A stretch of DNA of 64,000 nucleotides, from the NCBI GenBank assembly GCA_020631735.1, contig CM036162.1, positions 92,986,401 to 93,050,400 of the forward strand. The letters run 5' to 3'. A model generated the notes under the pieces. That model saw nothing but the letters and a program-made list of their open reading frames with translations. It made no database searches and was not told where the DNA came from. Made by a program: the position numbers and the translations under genes. The DNA is from Saccharum officinarum (Eukaryota; Streptophyta; Magnoliopsida; Poales; Poaceae). Positions 10,653-22,154 of the stretch are shown in pieces (position 1 is the first letter of the stretch; every line of letters begins with the position of its first letter).

Positions 10653-13600
10653 GGTAACACTTCTAAGTATATTTCAATTGATGATACTAATGTGCTTAGA
10701 AAGGATGTAAATGGTACCTCTATTGTTGCTATTGCAAAACATCCCGCTACCCATACTAAGGCTTTGCCTAAGTATGTTGCTCCTAACTTGAGAGGACCCA
10801 AACTTGTTTGGGTACCATCAAAAAGTGATGATTGTTTGTAGGTACCATCGGCATTGGAGGCTTGATTCATTTGGATTCATATTGGTCATCATTTTGAATC
10901 AAGTTTTAAAGCTTAGTGCATATCCAATCCCAATGCTAAGTCAAAATAAGTGAAGTCCAAGTGCTACAACATACAAGTGCAATGTTAAAGATTGTGGTGA
11001 TTTATTGGATATATTTGATGGCTTGCAAATATTCAAGCTGTAAGCTTGCTATTGGATGATCATGAGCTAACCAAGGTATATCTCTTGTTGATCATTTCTT
11101 GGGTGCATATGAGTTGATTGAATTGGATATATATGCAATGTTGCTTGCTAGATGATTGAATGGATTAAATGCCTAGCATCAAATTTGGATTGATTTGTAT
11201 TGGATAAATTCATGAGATGACATTTAGTAAGTGGATTGGATGGATATATGTCTTGTGAAGTATTCAAACAAGTTAGTTTCAAGTTTGATTCATATTTGAT
11301 GAAGTATTGCTCAATGTATTGAAATCTGTCCAAAGTTGAAAATCTGAGCTAGCAGTGATCAAGTCTGAGTTTGGATGACAAATCTACTTGATTGGCACGA
11401 ATTTTGGTATGCATGCTCTAGACTTATGTTATAAGATGTTTGTACAAATTTCATGAGAATTGGATAGAGATGCTTCGGCTTTGGAGTACATCTTGTCAGC
11501 TATAGTGCAGCAGTTTTCAGCATGTAGCAGTGGTGGAGATTTGAAATCTGGTAGCAATCTATATGTCAATGAATCTCAAATTTTTACAGCTGCTAGATGA
11601 CTTAGTGAATCACATCTCCACCAAATTTTATGGCATTTGGATCTGTACATTGGAGAGATATGAATTATTCTTTCAAGGGTACAGAATCTGCCAGAAAAGT
11701 GACAAATTGGATTGATCTAGAGTCACTTTAAGTAAAGGTCTCAAGTTGGAAACATATTTATAAGTGTTTGAGGCACCTAAGTTTGGTTTTGAATTGATCT
11801 AGAAGCATGACAAGAAATGAGTACAAGGACATTGATTGTGGAATGTACTAGTGTACAAATTTGGTACTCAAATTTGAAAATGAAGATCAAACTCAAGATG
11901 AAGATGAGGTTCAAGTTCTAGTAATGATTGGAGATCATTTAGTAGAAAGAAAAGAACTTAAAGAATAATTCAAGGTTACTCATCAAGTTAAGTCCATAGA
12001 TCAATCAATCAAAGGCAATTCAAGTAAGTGTCAAGGATGGTTCTTTGGAGAGAGGTCATTCTCCCTGCTGAGGGGCTTGCCCCCATGGGTGGGTAAACCG
12101 AGCACCGGCTTGGAAGGCTAACATGGAAGTGATGAATTCAAGGGACATTTGAGATGCTTAATTGAAGCAATAGGGTTGATCAAGAAAAGCAAGCAACACC
12201 AAAAGAGAGCTAGTCATGGTTATAAAATTGGTATCATAAGTACTTCTCTCATGCAAGCATTGATAAAAGAGAAAAAGCAAGCCAACCACAACAAGAGATA
12301 ATGCACTTGATTATTAGTGGTTCTCATTTCATATGGGTGAGAGAATGGATTTCTCTATAATGATTGGTCTTCACCAGCTTATAAATTGGACTTCACATTG
12401 CTATTGGAGTAATGATTGGAATCTATGTGACTATCCTCTACTCCAACATAACAAGGTATCATTGTAATGTGCATGATCATTTCATCCTTACTAGTATGCG
12501 ATTATGTGCAATATAGTACATGCTTACTAGGATCATGCATAACAAATGAAATATTTAAATTCATAGCCTACCACTATTGCTTGAATTGTTTAAATGATCT
12601 AGTGTATGTGTATGATTTGTTCATGAGCTAGTGAACCCAAGTACTTGATCTAGTTTGGATTGCTAACAAGTGACAAGTACAACATTGGCAAGATAACCCT
12701 TAGTATGAGAAGTGAAGAAGCTTGTCATTGGATCAAACCGGACTTAGAATCTTAGGCAAATCAACTTAGTTCAAGTCATACTAGAAGCTCATGACAATGA
12801 TATGGGTACAAGCACAAGACACCAATGCAAATGGATATTCTAGGGTGTTTTCAAATGGTATCTAGACTCAAAATATTTCTTCAATTGGTATTTACAAGTG
12901 GTGTCTAGATCATGATCTACAAGTGATATCCTACAAGTGGTACTCATAAAGATAGCAAATGTTCAAGAAAAGATCATATTGACAAAATCCTACAAGTGGT
13001 TCCATGATAGAGGATTCTCAAATTGGTATCACACACTTATTCATGGTATTTCTAACACATGATATCATTTATACAAGTCAATGGTTCCACAAGTGATCCT
13101 TAACTTTAAGTGATCATCAAATGAAGAAAGTTCCCTCACACACAACAGCCAAGATTATCAAGTGAATGACCCATGCTATGACATAGGGGGAGGAGCCCCA
13201 CCTAATGGTATCAAGGTCAAAGATCCTAAGTGGTATCTCAAGAGCAACATACAAGTAATATCATTCAACATGTGCGGTGATGTCCATCAACAAACGCAAT
13301 ATTCAAGTCTCAACCATCTACCCAATGCAAGCCTTTGCATCAATGAGCAGTACACCCTTTATGGAAATTGATGAAAGGGGGAGAAGTTGGAACAAAGATA
13401 TGTCAATACACCAAGAGAGAGAGGTTTGGGAATGAGTTTGGACATGGAGATGGATAAAGAGGAGCAACATTGAAGAAATGAGAAGGATCAAAATTCTTGG
13501 ACAAAAGAAGCCACCAAGTAGGTGGAGCAAGCTCATGACATTGTTTGGTTGATTTGATATGTTCATATTCATGTGCTTGCTTGCATTGCATAAGTTTTAT

Positions 13601-14083
13601 ATTTAATATGCATGCTTGTGTGTTGTATGCTAGTTATAGAACTTGAATGATGATATGATAACTAGCATGCATAGGATGATAGCTAGACTTGTGTTTATCA
13701 TGAAAAACTAGAACTTGCTTATAATGTTGATCTCATGGGGTTCTAGTATTTTTGATGTCTAGCTCTCATGATGCTAAGGATGATGGCAAACTTGTGATTT
13801 TTCAAAATGATATCGAGCTATCAAATGGTATCGAACTACAAAGGTTTATTCTATACACCTTAGCATCACTTAGTAGTGCTAACCCTCCCACAAATTTCTT
13901 ATTTATGCATATGTGCAAGCTTGAAACTAAACCATCTGAGCACATATGTAGGGAGAGTTATCACTACCAAGTCAGATTTTATGGTGCTTATCCAAATCCT
14001 AACATAGAGCTTAATATTGGATAAGTGGCATAAAGTCAAAAGAACTTAATTTCCATATCTTTGTAGAGTTGTCATCAATTACC
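10653..14083 (+). other. Long non-coding interior of nested element
   Basis: After a short gag tail (to 10840, ending near GPKLVWVPSKSDDCL) about 3.2 kb of AT-rich sequence contains no pol domain on either strand. Repeated phrases such as 'caagtggtat', 'tcaagt' and 'gatgat' give it a simple-sequence texture. A GC-richer patch at 12040-12125 stands out. A 90-codon frame at 13752-14024 is unrecognised and probably fortuitous. Confidence 0.6.
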
Positions 14084-14097
14084 AAAAAGGGGAAGAT
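14084..14097 (+). other. Polypurine tract of nested element
   Basis: AAAAAGGGGAAGAT abuts the 3' LTR start, the expected plus-strand primer position. Confidence 0.8.
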
Positions 14098-15184
14098 TGA
14101 AATGTCCTTGTTTGGTTTTTGGTAATTGAGTGACAACTTAGGTGGACTAATATTGTGGTTATGTGAGATACACAGAGAATTAGTCCACAGATGATTGTGT
14201 CATGAAGGAGCTCATTGCATATGAGACATGACATGGAGTCATGTGACCAAGGTGGCGAAGAATCAAGATGAGGCTTGGCTTCGTTGGACCGGTTGCAAGT
14301 GTGAAGGGCAAGTCGAAGGCTTTTGGTGGCGATGGACCGTGAGGCGGTGAAGCTTGAGCAAGACTTGGCGCCGATGGACCGACGCAACGGTGAAGAGCAA
14401 GTGAGGTCAAGATCGATGAACAATACGGTCACGTGATGATATGAAGTGGATCATATCATTTGGTGAATTGGTTTGTGCATATGTTGCATCAACATCAATG
14501 GAGAATGGAATGGAATGCGCAAGGCAAAGGTATAACCTAGGGCATTTCCATTTCACCGGTCATAGGTGTGTAGGAAGTTTATGACCGGGTTTAGGATAGA
14601 TGGCCGTACTATCAAGAGGGGCAAACTTGTTTGCATATCGGTCATCTAGTGCCACTTGAGCGATCTAACTTTGCATACGTGTTAGGATCGAGTGGCGAGG
14701 CAAGTTGAGTGTCTAACCCTTTGAAATGTTTTTGTGAAAAGCTAACACACATACACATGGTGGTGTACACATGGTGGTGTTGGCACATTTCAAAGGAGAA
14801 GGTGTTGGAGTGGTGTTGATCACTTGAGAAGAGAGAAAGGTTTTTCGGTGTTCTTCGGACACTAGGATGGCTCTTAGAGTGGAATACTGCTTTGATCCAT
14901 TGTGAATTGGATCGTGCTTTAGTGGGTTGTGTAGCCCTCTGAGTAAGCTTTCCAAATGTCAAGATCATCGAAATCGGAGTTCGGAGCTAAGAGATATCGC
15001 GTTTTACCGAAGGGTGTCTGTGACCGGACGTGACCACCGCGTCCGGTCAGCTTCGACCCGCGTCCGGTCAGCTGCGACCACCGCGTCCGGTCAGTGTTTT
15101 TTCGTGGGCGAAAATGACCGGACGCTGCAGCGAGTCCGGTCAGTGATGACCGGACGCGTCCGGTCACTTCGGGAGCTTGCTGGA
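14098..15184 (+). repeat. 3' LTR of nested element (truncated by gap)
   Basis: Same as 6382-7474 but with more than a dozen single-base insertions or deletions, mostly in short homopolymers, over 1.1 kb. That indel-heavy pattern looks like uncorrected reads at a contig end rather than evolutionary divergence. Confidence 0.9.
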
Positions 15185-15284
15185 NNNNNNNNNNNNNNNN
15201 NNNNNNNNNNNNNNNNNNNNNNNNNNNNNNNNNNNNNNNNNNNNNNNNNNNNNNNNNNNNNNNNNNNNNNNNNNNNNNNNNNNN
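15185..15284. other. Assembly gap (100 N)
   Basis: A 100-N placeholder. It must hide the rest of the nested 3' LTR, the remaining pol of copy A and most of its 3' LTR. Confidence 0.97.
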
Positions 15285-15364
15285 TCCTTGCATCACCATC
15301 CAGGAAAGAGTCACGCAGCATTTACCTCGTTGGTTTAGGACCCCCCTCGGTCCGAACACCGACA
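15285..15364 (+). repeat. End of 3' LTR of copy A
   Basis: Matches 1249-1328 and ends ACCGACA. Sequence changes abruptly afterwards. Confidence 0.9.
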
Positions 15365-15797
15365 CTCCTGTTATAGATGACATGCTTTATTAGGGCTTCT
15401 GCAAGAACTGCCTCCACCCCGCAGGTGATGAGGACTAGATCACTCGGGCATGATCGTCTGTTAGTTTACTTTCCTAAATGCTTTTGTGGGATGTTGATTT
15501 GTAAGACTGGCAGTAGTATTTGAACAGTGTGCGTGTGTTATGCTTCCGCTACTTTATGAACCCGGTTTGTAATAATTTGTGACTCCGTGTGTTGTAAGTG
15601 AACTTCCGAACTACTTGTGAAATGCAAACGTGTGATGTGTATGTTGAATGATGCGATCTTAGTTGTAAACGAGTTGGTTTGAAATCCTTCGTGATTTCGA
15701 TTGACTACTGAGATTATATGGGCTCAAGTTCGAAAATTTGAGTGTTTTGGCGCTTGTTTTTGTACTTGTGCTCTTATAATTTGGTCGGTTCTCAGTC
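15365..15797 (+). repeat. 3' end of an LTR related to C (J), host of copy A
   Basis: Shares GGTTTGTAATAATT, GTTGGTTTGAAATCCTTCG and ATAATTTGGTCGGTT with the last 270 bases of LTR C (53940-54180). Copy A therefore landed in an older LTR of this type. It stops short of the expected terminus and runs into hAT-related sequence. Confidence 0.6.
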
Positions 15798-16797
15798 CCT
15801 TGATCCCCTCCCTTCTCCCTATCTCTCCTCTGTCCTCTCGGTGACCATGTGAGTTTGCATCCCCATCACTCCTTCCGCCGTCACTCATCGTCCTTGCTAG
15901 TCCATTCTCGTTGCCTCTGTGTGGCCCTCGTCTTCTCTGGCGTTGGGCTCTGGTTGCGCAGGTAAGAGCTAACCCTAACCCTAACCCTTTCATCCTTCTG
16001 AGTTCTGACCTTCTCCTTTTGTAGGTCGGTTGCCAATGCCTCGTCCTCTAGCTGTGACATAGAGCAGGCAAGGCGGTCGCGAGCACCGTTGATGAACAGG
16101 GCTAGAGAGCTACCGTCCGTAGCTGAGGGCCTGATGGCGGATGATGATATCGTCTATCTTGTCACCAGCAACGAGGACCTGATCACGACAGGGCTGTCCC
16201 CTGAGCGCGACGACGACGTCCGTGATGCTACTGCAGTGTTGTTCGGTGTCGACATCGGTAGCGGCCCTGCTCTGATTGATCTGGATGGTGGTGATGCAAG
16301 TGCGGTGACAACGGCGACAGGGACGGCGACCCTATTCCGATCGATCTGTTTTGGAGATTGCATCTCATTTGCATGCTGCTGAAAGAGATCAGAATCTTAG
16401 ACAAATTGTGTATCCTATGAAGCTTAAATTCCTTAAATACAGGCAGGACATATCTCTATTATACTCATATGCATTCATTCTTGATCCTAGAGCTAAGATG
16501 AGAGGTTTCCATAGGGTTCTCCAATTACTTGCTGAAAGCACTAGTAGTCAATACAATTCATACTATGCTGATGTGAAAACTGAATTATATAAATTATTTA
16601 ACAAATATGAGAGGAAGTTTGGTATAGCTAGGTCTCAAAGGGTTACACAGCCTTCAAACCATACAGGTAAGAGAAAATAGGTTTGGGGAAGAATCTTTGG
16701 AGGAACAAGTGTTGTTGGTCCTTCCCCTGCCACCACTTCATCTTCCTCTACCTCTGCTGCTTATGAGGATGTGAAAGTGTCACTTCTTATGAGGATG
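15798..16797 (+). pseudogene. hAT transposase remnant
   Basis: The recognisable part is about 16340-16680. It reads as the hAT RNase-H-fold region (DUF4413-like), with MKLKFLKYRQDISLLYSYAF, ILDPRAKMRGFHRVL and YNSYYADVKTELYKLFNKYE, and is then stopped by TAG. The C-terminal dimerisation domain and the catalytic parts are absent. Upstream, 16089-16380 is an acidic frame that may belong to the same gene, and 15962-16025 looks like a small intron (GTAAGAG to TTTTGTAG) preceded by a pyrimidine-rich leader. It contains three tandem CCCTAA units. Non-functional fragment; a captured or domesticated origin cannot be excluded. Confidence 0.6.
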
Positions 16798-18338
16798 TGA
16801 AAGGACCGCTTCGATGCCTAGAGGGGGGTGAATATGCTCTACAAACTTTTACGACAAAAGTTAGCACATAAAAATTTTCACAACACAGGCAAACCCAGTC
16901 AGACCGAGATCACAACCCAGTCAGGCCGACTCTAGGTCAGACCGGGATTGTCGGTACTTCCACTAGCTATCAGAAGTTTCGACACTTCTGCACCCAAAAG
17001 TGCTTCGAGCCTTTATCCCCTTATATGTAGATGCAACTTGGAGTATGGCAATGCTTATGGATATGTGAATGCTTTCACACAGCTCCTGCAAACACAAATC
17101 ACCACACCCTAGTATCACAAGCGGAAACACAAATAATATATGCAATGTAAACAAGTGTGAGGCAAACCAAAGGAGAGACGCAAGGATTTGTTTGACCAGA
17201 GTTCGAAACACCCAAAGGTGCCCTATGTCTCTGTTGTGGAAGCCGGTGAGGACCCAACCAAGGTCAACTCGTGGCCGGACCTAAAACGGTCTCTTTCCAC
17301 CAATTCCACTAAGGGGTCTTCTTTCCTCTTTCAGCGGGGAGACTAGCCCTTCTTACAAGGCCACCATAGCAGCCCACACACCCTCGGGTGCTTGTCGGTG
17401 ACACTTTGCTACCTAGGAACAAAGTTCTAAGAGAAACGAACACAACGAACCAGAATTCTTTGACTTGCTCAAGTGCTCAAGATTGGGATAGCTCACGCAA
17501 TGTCTCTCAAGCTCTCTAAAGCAACCAAGGCAAGCTCACAAAGATTGTCTCACTCTCTAATCAAAGAATATGGAAGTTTGGAGCTAGAACACTCATAAAG
17601 AGGAAGAGAGGAGTGGCCAAGTGCTTCTGGTCATGTGTGGAAGTGGGGAGAACTAGTAGCCACAAATGGAGGAGTGGGAGAGGTATAAATAGCCACCAAA
17701 GCCAAACTAGTCGTTGGGCTGAGTTAGCAAACCCGATCTGACCGAGATGAGAACTCAGTTTGACCGGGATTCAAACTGAACTGGCTGTTGGGCTAAAGTC
17801 GGTCTGACCAGGATGAAACCTGGCCTAACCTACTCTCGGCCTGACCAGGATGGCAACCCGGCCTAGCCTGGTTTGGCTGTGGCTGGGCACAAAGAGATGG
17901 CTCACTCTCTCACTCTTTCTTTTTCTCAAGTCTTTTCTCACATAGGATAACTTGAGCACTACTTTTGCCTGTCTCAAACTTCAGTGATGCATCCCTCTTA
18001 AGTGTGGCAAAACTCAACTCAAACAAATATAAAAAGATTTGATCCACCAATTGAGCTTTTCTTCAACTTAGACTTGATTGCCACTTTGATCATGCGATGT
18101 TGAGGGTCTTCATCACTTCAACTTCTTGAGCTTGTCCATCTTGGGCATGTGACTTGTGTCGAAGGTTTCAAGTCACAATGAACATTTGATTTGATCTTCC
18201 ACATTGACAAACACCACTTGATTAGTGCCTTGACTAAATGCAAGTAAATTCCTTCTTCACTTTTAGCTAGTTCCATCGACCACCAAGCCGTCACTTTCCC
18301 TTCACCTTTCACTTAGTACCTCAAAGATATTTCCTTGT

Positions 18339-20314
18339 TGTAAGGTCCAAATAGGCTAGAGGGGGGTGAATAGCCTAATTAAAACTTCTATAAGATTTTC
18401 TTAACCACAAGTGTTAGTACAAAAGGTGGTGAAACAAAATGCACTAGCTCTAACTAATTAAGCAAGCCACCTACATAAGTCTAGTACAAGGCTATCCACT
18501 AAACACAACAACAACCACAAGCTAGAAACAAGGAGTAACGCGAGAGAAGAGCTTTGAGTGATTATACCGCCGTGTAGAGATAAGAAGAACCAATCAATCA
18601 ATCACACAAGAGAAATCCTTGGGAAGAGAATGACATAAGAATTTATCCTGAGGTTCACTTGCTTCCCGGCAAGATACTCCCCATTGTGGCGATACACCCA
18701 CTTATCGGTTCACGAGCTAATCGACTATCAAGAGTCGAGCCCTCGGTGGGCGCCGCACAACCGCACACAAGATGGGGATCCTCCAAGCCACGAGCTCCAC
18801 TAGAGTATCCAATTTGTGAACTCCTATGGGGAAGGATCAAGAACCCCTTACAACACTTGGTGAGGGCTCCAACAATCTCTAATTGCGAGCTTAATCACCT
18901 CCGCTGCTCCAAGTCATCTACCATGTCAGGAAACATGGAAGAGTAACAAGAAATCCGCAGCAACTCAAAGATCAAGTGCCTCTAGAATGCAACTCTCAAG
19001 TAATGCACTTGAATCTCACTCAATCTCACTCAAGATGTGCAACCAAGCAAAGAGATGAGTGGTGGGGTTGTTCTCTAGCTCAAAGGATGTCTCTAGCTAG
19101 GTCAGCAAGAATGCAAGAGATGCCCCTAAACCCTGACCAACTTCTATTTATAGCGAAGGGGTACGTAGCTAGCCATTATCGAACGACGCAGTGAAAAACA
19201 TGATGATCAGACGCACCGGTCAGGGTGACCGGACGCGTCCGGTCACTACAGGACAAACAGTAACAGCATGAGTTAGAGAGAGCCGTTGCCTTGACTGGAC
19301 CCACTTCACCGTATGACCGGACGCGCTGCACCCCGTGTCCGATCGGAGTCCAGAGAGATTCCCGCGTGATCGGACGTGTCCGATCGCATGTGATTGGACG
19401 CGTCGCGTGTCCTATCAGCTCCACACCATGCTCTGCTCCTATAGGTGCCCGACCAGACACTCCGGTCCCGAGGACCCTCGGACGCGCTAGTCGCGCGCCT
19501 TTCCTTTGCGCCCAGGTGAACTGACCGGACGCACTGGTCAGGCCATACCAGGGTCCGGTCACAAACCCTAGGCATGCTGCGCCTCTGCCCTCGACTTGAG
19601 CTGACCGGACGCACAGGTCCACCCTGGACCACGTCCGGTCTAGTGTCCAATCACTGTTTTTAGTAAGAAACATACTAGACTTACGCCTCTGTTTCTCCGC
19701 CTCTGGTGCAGTAGAAAAAAGGCGTTTCACTTCCTCAAAAAGCGCCGAATCCCGCCTCGCAAGCTCGACGGGAGGGAGAGAGGAACCCAAATCCCTCTCT
19801 ACCGCTCAAACTCCACCGTCTTCACAAATGTGCTAACACCACCAAGTGTACACCACCATGTGCATGTGTGTTAGCAATTCACAAACATTTTTCAAGGCGT
19901 TATGTTAGCTCTCTACTAGATCCTAATGCATATGCTCAAGACATTGATCTAGTGGCACTTAATTCCTGAGCTAACCGTGATTGCCCCTCTTGATAGTCGG
20001 CTATGTATCCTAAACCCGGTCAATCACTTCTCTACTCATCTTAGACCAGTAAAAGGAAAACCCTATGGTTATATCTTTGCCTTGCACTCTTAGATCCTTC
20101 TCTTCCACTTGATCATCATGTCCATCATTTTATGTGCATTCCTTCATGATCTTGCTCATCATTTCATGCACCAAATCATGTTGTCTTGTGGCCATCTCTC
20201 CATGCCATCTCCACCTCCATCGCACGTTGCTTATGCCTAGCTTAATCACACTTGATCACATAACAATAGCAACTTTGGTGTCACTCAATTTCCAAAACCA
20301 AACTTGGGCTTTCA
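18339..20314 (-). repeat. Solo copia-type LTR G inside F
   Basis: On the minus strand it runs from TGAAAGCCCAAGTTTGG (at 20314) to GGACCTTACA (at 18339), 1976 bp. It is flanked by CTTGT (18334-18338) and CTTGC (20315-20319), a target duplication with one change. It contains the 18-bp palindrome at 19227-19244 and, downstream of it on the minus strand, a TATAAATA at 19145-19152. The same family forms H at 58975-60308. Confidence 0.78.
19203..19640 (-). promoter_or_regulatory. GACCGGACGCGTCCGGTC-type motif array in LTR G
   Basis: Scattered copies of CCGGACGC/GCGTCCGG in both orientations with one perfect palindrome at 19227-19244, all upstream of the minus-strand TATA box. Confidence 0.7.
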
Positions 20315-20694
20315 CTTGCTATCTTCACCTTCTCAAGATTAACATGTCTTATCAATGCTTCTAACCAGAGATATGAATACCATTTCATTTGCATTGTTGT
20401 CTTATGGTAGAACTAGATTGTTTCCAATAATCCTCATAAGCTTGACAATTATCTTTGATATTTGTTCTTGCAAGCTTTATAGTTGAGACCATTCCATATG
20501 CAACACTTTGTCTCATTTATTTGATATCACACCTGCTTGAAAAACCTTGCTTCATAATAAACCTTGAACTCAATTTGACATTTATACGATCACCACACAT
20601 TATATGAGTCCAACACATAATAATTCACCTGGGACAAAATACCTGCAAGTCTCGTAAATATTATTAGTCACTTAATCGTGTTACATTCAATGTG

Positions 20695-20812
20695 CCAAAA
20701 CCCACAAGGGTTGTAATAGACCTGGTGATTTGGATCTGTCATACTTGGATTGTTGGCAAACATGGCAAGACTGCACAAAGTCCTTTACTGTTGTTTTCAT
20801 ACCTTCTAGGCA
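20695..20812 (-). pseudogene. B integrase fragment (zinc-binding region)
   Basis: Minus-strand frame reads EGMKTTVKDFVQSCHVCQQS, then KYDRSKSPGLLQPL: the second half of the H2C2 integrase zinc region and its downstream linker. It is separated from the first half (22155) by LTR I and cut on the left by F. Confidence 0.75.
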
Positions 20813-20818
20813 AAGTTT

Positions 20819-22149
20819 TGGTATTTATTAACACAAATAAAATATGAAGAATTCCGCAAGCGCATAGAATACCATTATAGCATTTTACCGGGAGTATTCC
20901 AGGTATCGTTATTTATATTTTACCAGAAGGAAACAATTGAGTAAAGACTTATTAAATAGTAAAGGAATAGCTATCAGTCAACATACCAGCATAGCTAGAG
21001 CAAGGGGTAAAGGTAATGATAGGAATTTATATATAATGACACTCAGGGGATAGATCTATAAGATAATGTAAACTAGTTAACTCGGGCGAGGTAGATTCCT
21101 ATGACATTCTTATTATATGGTCAAAGTATATATATCCAACTATAGCTAGAACTTACTCTACTCTTGTGCACTTTGGGACGCCGCTTAGACAGCAGAGCAT
21201 CCAATATAGATAACTCTACTGACATGACTACGGTCCTATAATTTAAGAACCTGCTCAATTTAGAGTGAACTACAAAGGATAGATGGGGTTGTCACCACCC
21301 GCTACTACCACACAACTAGAGAACAGGGTGTACTTACAAGCAGAGCATCGTATAAGCACCACGCTTACATGAGACTCGACTACTTAGCCCAACCGATAAA
21401 CTAGTAGGCTAAGTGCTCTATAAACCCGCACACAAAAGTAATGATAACCATAACTAAGCAAGATATATATTGAAAGTAAGCATAGCAATGTAAATAAGAA
21501 TATGATAAATTGATAACAAGTCTTACAAGATAAAGAAGTGAAGATACATGGCTTTGCCAAGCCTCCAAGACTAGATTTGGAACTTGATCCTTGCTCCTGA
21601 GTTTCTAATCTACTACATTATAGAGTCTAGACCTAATCCTCCTGGTGTACCCTGATCTTTGAATGAGAGATATGAATTAGGGTTTCAAGGATGTCTCGGG
21701 GAGGGGGGTACATGGCTGTATATATAGGCCGGAGTGTCCACCATAAGCCATTGGATCAAACTGACTTAAGCAACGGCGTAGATACAATCCTAGGAGGCGG
21801 TGGAGGAACCTTCTAGAAGCGGGTTGATAGCGGGGCCCACAGGGGGCCAGGCGGCACCATGGTGGGGCCGGCCAGCCCCACTTGGCAGCCTCTCAGGGTC
21901 TGCCTTAGGGGTTGCCTCCTGAAGTCTTCTGGAATCTTCTAGAGTTAGTTTCGTGGCAAATTTGCATAATTAACCATGACGTATAGGTCCTCCTTGACAG
22001 TTTTCTGGATATACACTGCAGAAATCATAGATTCACCAAAACTCATGGAATTTGTTAGTTTAAGTCCCTAGACCTATGTTGGTGATCTCAAATGTGCCCT
22101 TATGCATGTTATGTTGATGGTTTAATATGGTTGTTAACTACCATCAACA
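20819..22149 (-). repeat. LTR-like insertion I in B integrase
   Basis: About 1.3 kb between two halves of B integrase. The right terminus is a 38-bp imperfect palindrome (22112-22149) with TGTTGATGGT and ACCATCAACA arms; the left terminus TGGTATTTATT is provisional. No coding potential is seen. Target duplications are not clear, so both edges are approximate. It probably represents a solo LTR on the minus strand. Confidence 0.5.
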
Positions 22150-22154
22150 AAAGC

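Larger units (their letters stand above)
6382..15184 (+). mobile_element. Non-autonomous SIRE-like copia element nested in copy A
   Basis: LTR (6382-8767), primer-binding site, decayed gag, about 3.4 kb without recognisable pol, polypurine tract (14084-14097) and the start of the 3' LTR (14098-15184, cut by the gap). The gag has copia gag, coiled-coil and CCHC-knuckle parts as in SIRE/Maximus elements. No protease, integrase, RT or RNase H motif is seen, so movement would depend on enzymes from a relative. It inserted in the same orientation as copy A. Confidence 0.85.
1..15364 (+). mobile_element. Tat-lineage Ty3/gypsy retrotransposon, copy A (interrupted)
   Basis: Autonomous-type LTR retrotransposon. 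Seen in order: a 5' LTR lacking about its first 20 bases at the window edge, a primer-binding-like site, gag-protease, TAG, reverse transcriptase, RNase H, then a second RNase H cut at 6381 by a nested copia-type element. After the gap only the last 80 bases of the 3' LTR remain (15285-15364). The extra RNase H after the usual one and a DGGS protease active site are known features of the Tat lineage. Integrase, any antisense gene and most of the 3' LTR must lie in the 15185-15284 gap, whose 100 N are a placeholder for several kilobases. The right flank CTCCT is a candidate target duplication whose left partner is outside the window. Confidence 0.9.
16798..20689 (-). repeat. Antisense copia-type LTR F, split by G
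   Basis: The left end TGAAAGGACCGCTTCG with TAGAGGGGGGTGAA is the reverse complement of a copia LTR terminus. The right end at 20689 (TTACATTCA) adjoins gypsy B integrase sequence. Without G it is about 1.9 kb. It has motif runs of TGACCRRGAT type (17735-17860 and 16886-16945) and a TATA-like TATTTATA on the minus strand near 17680. The left flank is hAT sequence and the right flank is B, and the five-base flanks do not match (GGATG versus ATGTG), so it may be a rearranged element. Confidence 0.55.

Noticed and set aside
15969..15989. CCCTAA repeats as telomeric sequence
   Set aside because: Only three units and not the plant CCCTAAA heptamer; too short to mean anything.
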